Source of the DNA: Acanthopleura granulata
Taxonomy: Eukaryota > Mollusca > Polyplacophora > Chitonida > Chitonidae
Length of the DNA: 64,000 nt
Assembly (NCBI GenBank): GCA_016165875.1
Contig: JABBOT010000022.1
Span: 2,569,333-2,633,332 of the forward strand
Direction of reading: 5' to 3'
The position numbers were made by a program, and so were the translations under genes. The notes beneath the pieces are model-generated. The model worked only from the letters and a program-made list of their open reading frames with translations. It was not told the origin of the DNA and ran no database searches. Positions 37,901 to 47,310 of this stretch are shown one piece after another. Position 1 is the stretch's first letter. Every line of letters starts with the position of its first letter.

Positions 37901-38401
37901 CAGAACAATAGTCACTTGCACGCCGGTGGAAGCCAGATCTTATTTCCAACTGTGGCGTCGGACTACGACACGCCTCGACACTTGATGCGTTTTGACAATT
38001 TACCTAATGGTCACATATCATGTGGGGACTTACCAGGGATACTAGACGACTCGGGGCCACATCACTTCTACCGGGGAGGCTCCAAGCGAAGAAAAGTGAG
38101 CTGGGGAGGGGAATACCCGGAACATCAGAGGATGTCACTACCTCAAAGACAGCCCTCGTTACCCATCAAAAACAATCGGCTGAAAGCGCTGATGAACAAA
38201 CGCAGGAGCTTGCAGGGCCATGTTGACGACGCGGACCTTGCACATCAGCGTCAGAGGCTGGATGAACTCTCCAAAGAGGAACTAGTCGTTCTGTGGAAGA
38301 CCTCCGAGGTCGAACTCAACCAAAAACTGGACAATGCGCTGAGGGAGAAGGCCCGTTTAGAGAAAAAACTAGCGAGGATGGAAGTTGAATCTCCGGTATG
38401 A
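10342..38401 (+). CDS. GRIN3: NMDA-type glutamate receptor subunit, GluN3 class (5' exons missing)
   Basis: Eight exons, 10342-10937, 12651-13692, 25012-25145, 26026-26173, 32945-33235, 33909-34028, 34952-35028 and 37552-38401, join without a frame break to 3258 nt (1085 residues and TGA). Order: second half of the amino-terminal domain, S1 ligand half, M1, pore loop M2, M3 with SYTANMASF, S2 ligand half, M4, then a long cytoplasmic tail ending in a coiled coil. Family knowledge: GluN3 subunits bind glycine and assemble with GluN1 in the neuronal plasma membrane. GluN3 assignment rests on FG followed by a basic residue at the pore apex in place of Asn, EGYGIGLP-like and SQRLHR words that match vertebrate GluN3, and a C-terminal coiled coil as in GluN3A. 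The signal peptide and about 100-150 N-terminal residues are not in view. Introns range from 0.67 to 11.3 kb. Confidence 0.93.
10955..11425. repeat. Degenerate ~24-bp tandem repeat
   Basis: The pattern GGCTATTCTCACAGATGT followed by ATTTAG or GTTTAG recurs about 17 times with many changes and variable spacing. Confidence 0.8.
12106..12360 (+). mobile_element. tRNA-derived SINE copy 1 with 38-bp tandem tail
   Basis: CTCGGTGGCCTAGTGGTTAG at the head matches a tRNA A-box. The body word AAGACTTTAAAAATGGTA and TTGTTGCTGC is shared with the copy at 53677-53905. The B-box is degraded. Downstream, about three copies of a 38-bp unit containing GGTGTCAGTTCAGTGTGGCT and GGGGTGTCATGCCT follow (about 12236-12355). 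Confidence 0.65.
12651..13692 (+). CDS. GRIN3: GRIN3 exon: S1 ligand half, M1, pore loop, M3
   Basis: The largest receptor exon (347 codons after the split Arg), closed by a GTGAGT donor. It starts with the end of the amino-terminal domain. S1 follows from about RYRVVTNPVKPFVMVELP, with the cysteine cluster CYGETPC and CC before RGLTIDLL. SITRPRARAIDF carries the Arg (sixth residue) expected to hold the ligand carboxylate. M1 is about 13345-13430, the pore loop has SILFGHT with Gly at 13525-13527 where GluN1 and GluN2 have Asn, and M3 ends in SYTANMASF at 13615-13641. Vertebrate GluN3 has FGRT at the pore apex; here it is FGHT. The frame stays open 33 nt into the intron, so intron retention would give a truncated subunit. 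Confidence 0.93.
14056..14230 (+). repeat. Dispersed repeat family B, copy 3
   Basis: GTAACAAACAATCGTATCCC, GACCATTGCAGGTCAGTAAT, CACCACCAATATCGAAAACA and AAATCACCGATGA repeat the order seen in copies 1 and 2. Right-hand words (GGAAAGTAATGTGCAGTA, GTAAATTTAGTCAA) match copy 2. Confidence 0.65.
15110..15430. repeat. 106-bp tandem repeat, about three copies
   Basis: TTTTGAAC starts at 15193, 15299 and 15405. Units contain GTTGTCGACAGATTATCATC, AAAGTCCCAGAAACAAG and CTACATGTAGCCT. The last two full copies are nearly identical. The first is more divergent and merges with a segment near 14998-15070 (ATGGCAGTCAGTATTATGGG) that has a relative at 49412-49460. Confidence 0.85.
16753..16907. mobile_element. 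Short MITE-like element, 155 bp
   Basis: The left end CCTGTTCCACAAAGCGAT and the right end ATCGCTTTGTGAAACAGG are reverse complements with one mismatch. The match continues inward as TGGGCTG and CAGCCCA. No coding capacity. Size and structure suggest a non-autonomous DNA transposon; no target-site duplication was confirmed. Confidence 0.7.
17575..17960. repeat. Degenerate ~59-bp tandem repeat
   Basis: Units contain CAACGTGCATT, a T-rich run, CACTTCTACTTCC, and CTTACAAGATG or AATGG. The first three units (about 17580-17740) are clear; later ones fade. Confidence 0.6.
22451..22648. repeat. 59-bp tandem repeat, about 3.3 copies
   Basis: GTGAATGTAACTGAATCAAA or its variants start at 22473, 22532 and 22591, an exact 59-bp spacing, each followed by TCTAATGTGTGGAGCAAC-like sequence and GATGAGTG. 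Confidence 0.85.
23161..23460. repeat. Degenerate purine-rich tandem repeat
   Basis: Loosely repeated CTTGCTGTT, A-rich run and CATCTTG words suggest a decayed repeat of about 60 bp. Periodicity is poor. Confidence 0.35.
25012..25145 (+). CDS. GRIN3: GRIN3 exon: start of S2 ligand half
   Basis: The acceptor CTCTTGTAG and donor GTAAGT bound 134 nt, entered in phase 0. YDPK of the preceding exon joins LLDIRVGILEGSAVEAS, which corresponds to the GluN3 segment where serines near ESSAE contact the agonist; one Ser of that pair (GSA) is kept. The exon leaves AT, completed by A to give Ile. Confidence 0.9.
25146..26025 (+). other. GRIN3 intron (0.88 kb)
   Basis: Non-coding; no repeat or RNA gene recognised. 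Confidence 0.8.
26026..26173 (+). CDS. GRIN3: GRIN3 exon: end of S2 ligand half
   Basis: The acceptor GCCTTTCAG and donor GTAAGT bound 148 nt. EGYLGDYPILDYA places an Asp where GluN subunits hold the agonist amino group (compare IMDKALLDYE in GluN3A). FGEDGYGIGLPKGSPLK is the conserved end of S2. The exon ends in phase 0. Confidence 0.92.
26470..27060. repeat. Degenerate tandem repeat, ~29-bp unit
   Basis: GGCAGCATTTATTCAG, GAAATAAACCAA and GTAAATCAA words recur about 20 times, and a 56-57 bp dimer is visible where GCAGCATT starts at 26684 and 26740. Confidence 0.8.
28555..28790 (+). repeat. Dispersed repeat family A, copy 2
   Basis: Same word order as 2205-2430, including GGGAGACTCTGACGGGCTAC, GCAGAGAAACACATC and ACACACATGCACCTA. 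Similarity covers roughly the whole segment. Confidence 0.7.
31939..31990. repeat. Poly-T and TTTTTG microsatellite
   Basis: About 21 T followed by five TTTTTG-type units. Could be the tail of a - strand retroposed element; no body recognised. Confidence 0.9.
32945..33235 (+). CDS. GRIN3: GRIN3 exon: S2-M4 linker, M4 and membrane-proximal tail
   Basis: The acceptor TTGTCCTCACAG and a GTATGC donor bound exactly 97 codons in phase 0. The segment before M4 ends in QEESQLAVTHHAG, then a hydrophobic span (GLFVMLSVGIGVGIMVCFLE, about 33090-33150) is M4. It is followed by HAVYKWLVPYLR and a short basic tail leading to ISQ, which joins RLHR of the next exon as in vertebrate GluN3. Base composition is clearly more GC-rich than the flanks. 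Confidence 0.93.
33236..33908 (+). repeat. GRIN3 intron with 49-bp minisatellite
   Basis: From about 33280 to 33680 a unit ACAACTACCATGGCAACA plus ATATCTTTAACAAGAGTTGC recurs. ACAACTA or GCAACTA starts at 33387, 33436, 33485, 33534, 33583 and 33632, an exact 49-bp spacing. Most of this small intron is repeat. Confidence 0.92.
33909..34028 (+). CDS. GRIN3: GRIN3 exon: cytoplasmic tail, SQRLHR segment
   Basis: Forty codons in phase 0 between the acceptor CATCCACAG and a GTAAGT donor. RLHRIITSAELVSAHDS is the continuation of the GluN3-type SQRLHR word. The rest (EILGIMKNREFTRLFQK) is charged and helix-like. Confidence 0.88.
34029..34951 (+). other. GRIN3 intron with recent 80-bp array
   Basis: Contains the near-perfect 80-bp repeat of 34125-34687; the remainder is AT-rich and featureless. 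Confidence 0.85.
34125..34687. repeat. 80-bp minisatellite, seven near-identical copies
   Basis: Units begin GGGTTTATGTTGAGAAGTTT and contain CTTACAGCAGGCGCGACTCC and TTTGTCAGGGACCT. Copies differ at only one or two positions (for example A for G near 34340 and TATTTCAG in the last copy). Since 80 is not a multiple of 3, all three frames run open and give a ladder of overlapping 65-residue frames, which are not genes. Confidence 0.97.
34952..35028 (+). CDS. GRIN3: GRIN3 exon: short basic cytoplasmic segment
   Basis: The acceptor TTGATGCAG and a GTATGT donor bound 77 nt. The translation KNKLADMAKTKRLNR is strongly basic. The exon leaves TG, completed by G to Trp at the junction, then Met of the final exon. 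Assigned from splice signals and phase; this tail segment is not conserved enough to recognise alone. Confidence 0.75.
35029..37551 (+). other. GRIN3 intron (2.5 kb)
   Basis: Contains a - strand open frame of 112 residues (35909-36247) bracketed by a 12-bp inverted repeat, and T-rich runs near 36440-36475. No exon seen. Confidence 0.75.
35909..36247 (-). other. Unassigned open frame inside a 12-bp inverted repeat
   Basis: An ATG at 36247 opens 112 codons (MAVGSRLSYIIKLERD at the start). Its ATG lies within CCTACCGCCATA (36237-36248), the exact reverse complement of TATGGCGGTAGG at 35956-35967 near its end. No family recognised. It may be a remnant of a small element or chance. Confidence 0.2.
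37552..38401 (+). CDS. GRIN3: GRIN3 final exon: long cytoplasmic tail and stop
   Basis: The acceptor TTGTACTTTCAG precedes 37552. The exon adds about 282 residues and ends in TGA at 38399-38401. The tail is mostly Ser/Asp/Pro-rich and probably disordered. KRRKVSW (38084-38104) fits the PP1-docking consensus. The last 50 residues (about QRLDELSKEELVVL through REKARLEKKLARM) form a heptad-like coiled coil in the place where GluN3A has one. The final four residues, ESPV, fit a class I PDZ ligand. The frame also runs open upstream of the acceptor to 37463, but the splice phase fixes the border. Confidence 0.9.
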
Positions 38402-39659
38402 CGAAAGTGGAGCACAGCGAGCAACCATCACGGGCTGGCTATCTTTCTTCTCGCCATTCTTGGCTGAGACGCATCGGGAGAGGAAGCGTATCCCACTTCC
38501 GGCGCTATACTGCGCGCAACCGCGAGAGAAGGTGTGGCCTGCCATGCGCCGAGCGTTGGAGATGGCGCCTACTCCCTGCTAATGGAGTATCGGTACCTCC
38601 CTTTACCGGGTCAAAAGGCTTCCATGGATGTTTCTTTCCTTTTGTCGTGATCACATCTCACAAAAAGATATAAAGTTACCACATTTAAACATCTTACAAG
38701 TTTTGAAAGCAAAGAAAAGCTATTTCACCACTTTGGATGTAGCCACATTTTGTTTGAGATTGCACACCGGAGAGAACTTTATTAAGCACTATTTTACTAA
38801 CGCTTTCGAGGATTTGAATCCTGCTGAATGAATACTAAGCGTTTCTGACAAAAGGAACCGAATGATTTGTCGCCTACGAGCACCTTGAAGGAAGTTTGAT
38901 ATTTGAAGAGATAAGCTCGAAATCCAGATTGTGTCTTTTTGAAAATAATTGTTGATATCGTTACACACGGTTGGCCCTATTTGATTTACTTGTACCAAGA
39001 ATTGTTTATATATTTAATGATATCCCTTGCTTTTTTACTTGAATTAGACATAGGCTTGCTGTCAATTATATTGTATTCCTTGCGTACATAGTTTCATTCC
39101 GCAATGATATCGTCCACATTTTTTATTCACCATTTTATTGATGTGACGTGACACATTTTCTTACCACTCAGAAATGTAATCTAAATTTACCTCTACCGTT
39201 ATTTGTAACACAACTTGCTCTTCGACAATCAAGTTTGTCAGCCCTGGTATTTACTTTAAAACACAAAATTATATCAGAGTATTAAAATAACCTTGCCTTC
39301 AATTACACTTCCAACAACGGAAAACTTCGCTACACTAACCTTGACCTATAAAAGTCTGTTTTAATGCATTGCTTGCAATTCCATAAATACCGGTGCACAT
39401 TTTTTCACAGTATGTGGGGGTAGAACTTCCGCTTGTGCCAAGTTTAATCCGCTTCACTTACACTTGCACAAAATTCCGCACGCTGTCTTTGCTTATACAT
39501 CTTCTGAAGAAACACACGCAAAATGCACATAGAATTCCCGATGTTTAACTTTGTCCTTTTAAATTGCGAAATACACCTTACGTTACGGAACCGCGGAAAG
39601 GACACAGTTTTTCAATTCTTATTTTTTGTTTTTTTGGCAGTTGAAAAAAAGAGAATCAG
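38402..39659 (+). other. GRIN3 3' flank / probable 3' UTR
   Basis: No gene seen. The first good poly(A) signal candidate is ATTAAA at about 39281; AATAAA occurs only later, for example at 40123, within the spacer of the inverted repeat. The true 3' end cannot be fixed from sequence alone. Confidence 0.45.
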
Positions 39660-40608
39660 AAAATTCTACCAACGCGGGGGAAATTAATTTACCTCAACTT
39701 AACCAACAAATCAAAATGCTGATATTTGAAATAATAGTTTCTCATTGGATACTAAGTCGGAGGTAATTAATTTGGCCCGAGTTATCACATGCAGTTTCTT
39801 TATTCTGATTTTTTCAACGGCCAAAAGAAAAAAAGAGAATTTTTTTATTAAAATTTTTGAACGGGGGATATCATTCCCTCGTGTCAGTCGTGATCAAATT
39901 AGAAATGCCGCTCCTTTGAATATAACATGCCCATTGTTTCACTAAGCTGGCGGAAATTAAATTACCCCAGAATTACACTCGTGTTAGTCCGCGAATGAAA
40001 AAACCGCTTGCTTTAGGGCCGAGAACAGCTGTTATTATTCTGAATTTATAATGTATCTTTGTGGATTACGTCTTTGTAACATAGATTCTAGTAATACAGA
40101 TGAACTTATTCATATGGAAGGCAATAAACTGACAAGGCCACTGGTATATAGTATGAATGAAGCTATATGTGCTCGAATTGAGTAAAATGTTAGATGTAAC
40201 TGTATAATTAAGGCAATATCCATGAACAACTTGTGGCGACAAACGAAATTTAAAAGAACTTTTATGATTGGTCGACTAACACGGTGGAAATTAGATTAAC
40301 TCGGAGTAAAGTAATCCCCCCCCCCCGACTTAGTGAGCCAATGGACGTGCTGCATTCCAAATAACGGCATTTCTGATTGGCCGGATAACTAACACAATAA
40401 TTTTTCCCTGGAAAAAAATTTTAGTAAATAAATTATCCTTTTTTCAATCCTGCCAAGAAAAGATAATAAAGAAACTAAATCCGCTAACTCGGGGCAAATT
40501 AATTTCCCCTGATTTAATAGCCAATGAGAAATTATTATTTCAAATATCAGAATTTCGATTGGCTGATTAAGACGGCGAAGTTAATTTCCCCCCGCGTTAG
40601 CGTAAGTT
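39660..40608. mobile_element. Foldback element: ~335-bp inverted-repeat arms
   Basis: The left arm (39660-39992) and right arm (40272-40608) are reverse complements along almost their whole length with scattered mismatches and small indels; the spacer is about 280 bp. Matching stretches include CTGATATTTGAAATAATA and TTTCTCATTGG on the left against CCAATGAGAAA and TATTATTTCAAATATCAG on the right. Arms carry repeated G-run plus AAATTAATT words. No coding capacity. Structure suggests a foldback or long-TIR non-autonomous transposon. Confidence 0.85.
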
Positions 40609-43600
40609 TTTTTTATTCTCACACCCCCATGTCCCTTGCACGGGTCCGTATGTAATGATTAGTGTGTGTAATATAAAAATAAAACCGAAAATGCAATATT
40701 TGGGGCATACATTCTAGAGACGTACCCATCCGGATATTCATACTTCGTAAAATCCTACGTGTGTAGGTAAGAGTACACTCTAGCTACTCTTCCCACAATA
40801 CAGATTGCGTAAAACTTCTTAGTACATCAAATCCCGCTTTACAATTCCAAAAGCAGACGTGCGTAACAGTCTCCGTGTATAACCTCAACCAACATTTGCG
40901 TAAAATTGCTTGCATGAAATCTTGACTTACACCTCCAAAGAAAAAATATACATCCACTCTTCCGAAAATACATATAAATTTCGAAAATATTCGGAGCGCT
41001 TAATTTAGATTTACATACATTTTCACATTTTATAAAATGTAAACCTGACCTACACGTTTCGAAGACGCCCCGTTTTCAGTCTTGACCTCCAAAATAAACG
41101 TTACGAAAAATTCCTACAAAATACAGTCTTACTTTCGAAAATGCATTTTGCTTAAAATTTCGGGTGCGTAATTCGGAAAATGCAAATTCTTTGTGGGTGC
41201 TCTTGGCTCCCTTTCTTAAAACAAAAACGAAAAAAATGAATTTCTGAAAATTCCGCGTAAGTTTTCATTATACAAACTGAAATTTAATTAATTCACTTCT
41301 TCAAAATATCATAATACTGAAGTGCCTTCAGGCTTTCCTGCTACATGACTAACATCTGTAGCCTGTTATACAACATGTAACATTAGTGAACTGTTTAAAT
41401 TGTTTAGGTGATAGCCGAAATATTCTGAGCTTACAAACTGTGTTGTCTTACGAGATAAGCCTCAAGCAAAAGCTCATTGTCCTTTTCTAATGAATTCCAT
41501 AATTCGTTCTAGTTAACATAAAGATTTAGGAAATTGGTTGGGCACGGTGTGAATATCATTTCTCTTTGAAAAAGCAAAAGTGGTTTATATATTCATATAG
41601 CATTATTGTTTGCTCTGTTGTCTGTGTGTCTGTGTGTTAATTGTGTTCCCCATCGTTGTTTTCGCAGCAGTAGAGTCGACAGACTGCACTATGTTTTCGT
41701 ACAAAGAGATACAGAATTTCTTAGGATACGCCAATCTGGTCTCTGTTTTGATTGTTTGGGTCTACGGGATATGCCGCTTGTTTAGCTGTAAATTCTTAAT
41801 ATGTATATATTTAAATCATGTAATTTTTAAGATATGCCCATGTTGGTAAACATGGCTTGGTTTGGGGGAATTTCCGTTTACGCGAAATGCATGGTTGATG
41901 CAATTAATCTCCACATTTTCACCAGTTCACATACAATTGCGTATGTATATATGTATGTATGGGTTGAGGTTCTTGTCTTAGTGTACAGCGATTTCGTTCT
42001 TTTGCATATATAATTATATAACAGTCTCCAAGCAGATGGAATAAGGTTTAATATATTGTCATCATTGCTCGGCTGTTTTTGTGGTCATTCATGTTCATGT
42101 ATAGATACGTGGTCATTTTCGTGTCATCTCACATGAAGTACCTACCGTCACACTGTAATATAGTAGTCACTGCAAATGGTGTATCGTAAATAATGGCGTT
42201 TACCGCCGTTTGGTGAGTTTGAAGTGAGCACGGAATGAGAATTGTGAAACCTATTCACTCAGCAGGCAAACCAGATATAGACCCATGATTAGTAAGAGAT
42301 TGCTCTGACGTTAGGTTGGGCCAAATTTTGTTTGATAAAAGATGGCTACAAATACTTAACCGAGCAATCTTACATCAGAGCAATCTTTGACCATCATTAA
42401 CCACATTTAGTGGTCTAAGGTGGCGGCCTACGGAAACAGAGATGCCGTTTTGCTTCGAACCAGAGCCTATGGTGTTTCCAACGCGAACAGGGTTCGTAGT
42501 GTATCTGGTACACTGGAATGCTGATGTGATTTATGTGAGCTGTAAGCCGTGTATTTGTTTGCGTTGAGGGTTAAGGTTTCCGGGCACCATGTTTAGGCCT
42601 ACCATCCAATGTCACACGCCTTTTTGTGTCATTCGTGTTGGCAAATATGACATAAAGAAAAGTAGGTCTACTCAGTTGTCTTAACTTCAGGTCGTCCGGT
42701 GTTATTTCACATCTATTACGCTAACTGGTGCATTGTGTGGGATTTTTTGTTTACATATGAGTGGTAAAAGTTTTATATTTACATGAATTTGTTTTGGAAA
42801 CTGTAACAAAATCCTGGGGCCTCGTAAAAGTGTAACGTTTGCACCCAAAGACTTGGTTATGCTATTATTACATTTGCCCCATAGTTCCGTTTGATGTCCG
42901 TAAAGTTTGGAAACAGTTTTTAGAGGAATCAACGTAATGCACGCCGTGTTGTTGTTGTTATTGTGAATGATTGTTATTCTCGCTTAATGACGTCACACTG
43001 AGGTTACATATCAGTACAGTTACCAGTATGAGTACATGTATAGCTGCGATCAGTTAGCTTTTTATATGTTAGTATCTGCAAATTGTTGAATTCAAGTGAT
43101 TCTCTCACGGAATTTCAGTTCGGCTTCATGAAGAATTTAGTTTTATACGTATGTAATTAAAACAAATTCAATATATATATATATATATATATCTATATCT
43201 ATATGGTTCCTACATGTGACATGTGATACTGTACAGACCGTTAGCCCATTGTTTAGCTCAATATGCAAACGTATGATTTGTAATGAATGACTCAGTGCTT
43301 GTGTAGTTATACGAGGTGTTATGTATATACATATATATAGAGATGTTCCTATACGGGTTTGCCGGTCTGGAGTAATGACGGCCGTCAAAAAGTCATTTCC
43401 AAAGTGACTTTGAATTTATGTAAACTGTTATTTGAAATTTCCATAATTACTGTTTCTTGTACTTTGCCATTGAGTGATATTTCATTAAAGATTGAACCGT
43501 TTACCTTAAGCAATCTCGGTAAATCGTGTACAGCGGATGATAGTTTAGAGTGGAATTCATGACACCATTTGTTGTTGTTGCACTAAGTTCCGTCACCATG

Positions 43601-46330
43601 TAGCCCTATATTTTCGTTTGACATGCGTGGGAGTGATCTAGGGCACTGTTTTAGACTATACCTTCGTAGATTTCCTACATAGGATCCTTGCACATAACGT
43701 GTGACATAACTGTATACATACTAGAAAATTACTATGTAATATTTTAAGCCGTTGTCTTTACCGCGGTCCAGGAGTCTTAAGACGAAACGTGGCATGTCAA
43801 CAACCTATATAGCCTCATTTTCAAAATCAAACTGATGTATAGATAATTTACATGTTGGTATTACGTCATTGTTTCTACGGAAACCGAGATTGCTAGTTCT
43901 CTGGCAATTGGACCATCTCTCATCGGACAATCTTTTCAATTGTGAAGCGTTTGACAATGTTGACGAGTCTTTTTTGTAAAAAAAGAAAAAAATTAGTTGA
44001 AGTAAATTACCGTAGTTTGAGTCTGGGTGGCGTAGTCACCTTGGGCTCTGTCCCTGACATCAAGCCACGCTGTTGAAAACACCGGAAGACGTTGTACACG
44101 TCCTACGGTTGCTTTTTTCCTATAGCTCTTTGTGTATCGCTTCGTGTCATTGTCTTTAACCTTGTACACCTGCTATCATAACTCACTGTAGCTGACTGGA
44201 CGTGAACAGCACCCGATGAAGTTTAGCAGAATTAAGGGAGACAACTCTTTCAAAATCTGTAAGAAATATGCTCTTGAGAGTTACGCCCCCATTTCAACAA
44301 CACTGGGCCATTCATGTTAAAAACCAAGCTGACCATTGATGTAACAAACTTGTGGATGTAATTCTCTATATACCTTGCACGTTTATTCGCGAGATAAAAC
44401 TCATTTGTTTACATTGACGTTCTGGGGGATTATGAGTTGTTCAAAAATTGATGCAATACTATGCGTTTAGTACCTTACTGCAAGATACACGCATTTGAAT
44501 GCAGTTTGGTTCGTCTGTATATAGTTTAATTCAAGTATTTATAAAGGAGAGTTCGTCGACTTTCTGGAATAAATGATGTACTACACAAGAGATATGTCTC
44601 AAGGTGTTGTTCTCTTTATATTTTTTTCATGCGACTGTATGAATAGACAGTGACGAATAGTTGACGTCACTGCATTTTGTCTAATCTAAGTCTACCTAAG
44701 CCATAGAGCAAGGGGTGGTAGAAACTGTTACTTTTTAAATATTTACATGAACTAAGAAATAAAATAAAACCCTAACTTAGGATAAGTTCCCGAATGTAAT
44801 TCTGCACTAACACGCACACGAGCAACGCGGAATGCTGGTCACCATGGCCCAAAGAACCACGAGAGCGAAGGAATTTGTGCTGTCAATCATTGATGTAACT
44901 GTTTAATATTTATATCATGCCTATGCCCGCCCACGGAGGGCAGTTGTGTCAACCCCGCGAGAACTCCATGAGGCTTCGTCTTACCCCGCAATGTAGTCTG
45001 ACACATTCTGTGAGCGTGGAGCCCACCACAGTGTGAGTGACAGTTGCATATAGAAACTTTCAGGACAATCTCTTGTTTACGAATTGAGTTTGTGAACTGT
45101 GTATGTTTGATATCAAAAAATCCGGAGGAGAAAATCATTCGAACTTTACAACAACATATAGGGCAAATCCCTGACTTTTAGCCTAAAGACTTTAGTAGAG
45201 GACACTTACGAAGTTGACCATGATTACGGCTATATTCGGCCACACGTCACGTTATGTTTCTAACGTAAAATTACTGATGTTTTTGTCGTTGTAATTTCAG
45301 ATATTCAGACTCCGGCTTATAATAATTTGAACAGTACCGGGACACGTATAATCTAGAGGTCACGCCAGATAAATCAATACAAGGGAGCTAACTCTTGAAA
45401 AGTATGATTTATTCTCTTCAAAGTATCGTCCCTTGTTTGTGTGTGCCATTGTAAAGTAACGCACATTGTTTGATACTTTCTTTATAATTCCTCTGTGAAC
45501 ATTGTCCTCATTGTTTATTTTTGTTCCTTCCAGCCTTTACCGCTTCCCACCGAGAATAAATCGTTCACAAACTAACTGCCGAGTGGTAGGTTTAAGTGAT
45601 TCAATATCCAGCGGTGCTAGGTTAGCTGTCTGCTATCTTGTTCCAACAAGGGAGACAGAACAGAATTCATCGAGGAATATTACCGCCTTGGTCGAGTCTT
45701 TCCATAAATATGGTTCGTTGGTCGCTATTCCTCATGGAATTCAAGAATATTTGATTTGCCCATTATGCTGCATGTCAGTGTTCTGATTATGTTTTCTGGA
45801 TGAAGATTAACGTCCAAGTGGGAGCTGTCCGTAATCGAGCGGTTTGAGGGCGTTTGCCTTTCAATCGCCAGGACACACGAGGTGCGGCTCATGGACGGAG
45901 CATTTGTATAGACAGACACCCCCCCCCCCCAATCTCGCTGTTCGTATGCCTTAAATTGGTGGCAATAAACAGGAGACGACGCTTGTTGGCGCGGTCCGAC
46001 GTTCAATGAAGACCAGTAATCTTTAGCAATGGTGCCAGGGGGCGTGAAAGTTGATACTTCTTAAACCCTAACACAAAACCCTAACAGAGGTAAACTGACG
46101 AGAGGCTGAATTTCACCTGTAACGTGTGAGCATTTGCCAACTTTTACGCTGTCGTCGCTGTTCTGGTTTTACTTTCTGTGCTGTAGTCTTTCACATTGTA
46201 TTTTATATTCGACTAAGGTCATCAGTAACATGCCAAGGGTCGGTGTTTTATCTTGGGGGCAAAATCCATAAATCTCTCCATGGTATAACTGACAAATTCT
46301 TGACTGATACGTTAAACAACCACCAAAGAA
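40609..46330. other. Gene-poor intergenic stretch
   Basis: No recognised gene. From 40680 to about 41290, and again at 39290-39600, degenerate words such as CGTAAAATT, TTACAC and TCCGAAAATACA recur, so the foldback element may sit inside an old repeat. Simple repeats: ATGTAT near 41940 and AT at 43171-43195. A T-rich acceptor-like tract ends at about 41666 (TTTTCGCAG), but the following frames have no clear product. Confidence 0.5.
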
Positions 46331-46335
46331 ATTGT

Positions 46336-46527
46336 CACCAAACCATCACGATCCAACAGTCTTCGCTCACCAAACCATCACGATCCAACAGTCTTCTCTC
46401 ACCAAACCATCACGAGCCAACAGTCTTCGCTCACCAAACCATCACGATCCAACAGTCTTCGCTCACCAAACCATCACGATCCAACAGTCTTCTCTCACCA
46501 AACCATCACGATCCAATAGTCTTCTGG
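46336..46527. repeat. 32-bp minisatellite, six copies
   Basis: CACCAAACCATCACGATCCA plus ACAGTCTTCGCT recurs with starts at 46336, 46368, 46400, 46432, 46464 and 46496. Differences are single bases. Overlapping open frames here (46126-46730) come from the repeat. Confidence 0.95.
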
Positions 46528-46890
46528 TCGAAGAACGTACTATGGAATCCTTTCGTCTATTTACCGAAAAAGCCGCAGATCAGGATGAAAGTCTCCTGGC
46601 AAGGACACTTCTGTTCTGTTTTAATGAAAGCTGTTCGAAGAATGACCTGTTAGCAACATTTTTGCATCCAGGTGATTGTCATGGTAATCCAGCTACACGA
46701 ACCATTTCAATCGGGACGTCGGTGTTCTGAGAAATTTTCCATCAATGTCGTCTTATAAATGACAGTTAATATCATTGCATATTCAGCAGTACTGGCCGAA
46801 GACCAGAAGAGGTTATGTATTAGCAAATTGTCCCGCGTCTCTCTGTCTGTCTGTCTGTCTGTTCGGCGTTTGTTATTTAAACCTTTCCTC

Positions 46891-47310
46891 CGAATCGCTA
46901 CTCCTCCTACAGTTGTTGTCAGATTTCAACGAAACTTTGGTCAAGTGCAGACGACATCACGATACATAATTCGTAGAATCGATTTTCTATTCCTATGATC
47001 GGTTGTCCATCTGTGTGTCTATTTATTCAGTATATGTTAACATACATGTATCTTTCGAAACGCTGCTCCTCCTACAGATTTTGACTGATTTCAACGAAAC
47101 TTGGTCAGACTACATCAAGATACAAAAATTGTAGGACCAATTCCGTTCCGATGATCGGTTGTCTGTCTATCTGTTCATCCAGCATATGTTAACATTTTCA
47201 AAATGCTACTAGTTACTGTTACAGTTTTTGTCCAGTTTCAACAAAACTTGGTACAAGAGAATCAAGGTACATATTTCGTAGTATTGATTTTCAATTTTGA
47301 TTGTCCAGTG
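46891..47310. repeat. Three-copy ~140-170 bp tandem repeat
   Basis: Each copy has CTCCTCCTACAG or a variant, TTTCAACGAAACTT with GGTC, a CGTAG-like word and GATCGGTTGTC. Starts are near 46891, 47059 and 47201; the third copy is the most divergent. Confidence 0.65.

Noticed and set aside
41610..41849. 79-residue hydrophobic frame after a T-rich tract
   Set aside because: It has no ATG start, and the downstream acceptor-like site at 41666 does not lead to a recognisable product in any frame.
46126..46730. Two overlapping open frames of 132 and 175 residues
   Set aside because: Both run through the 32-bp minisatellite; the translated repeat explains them.
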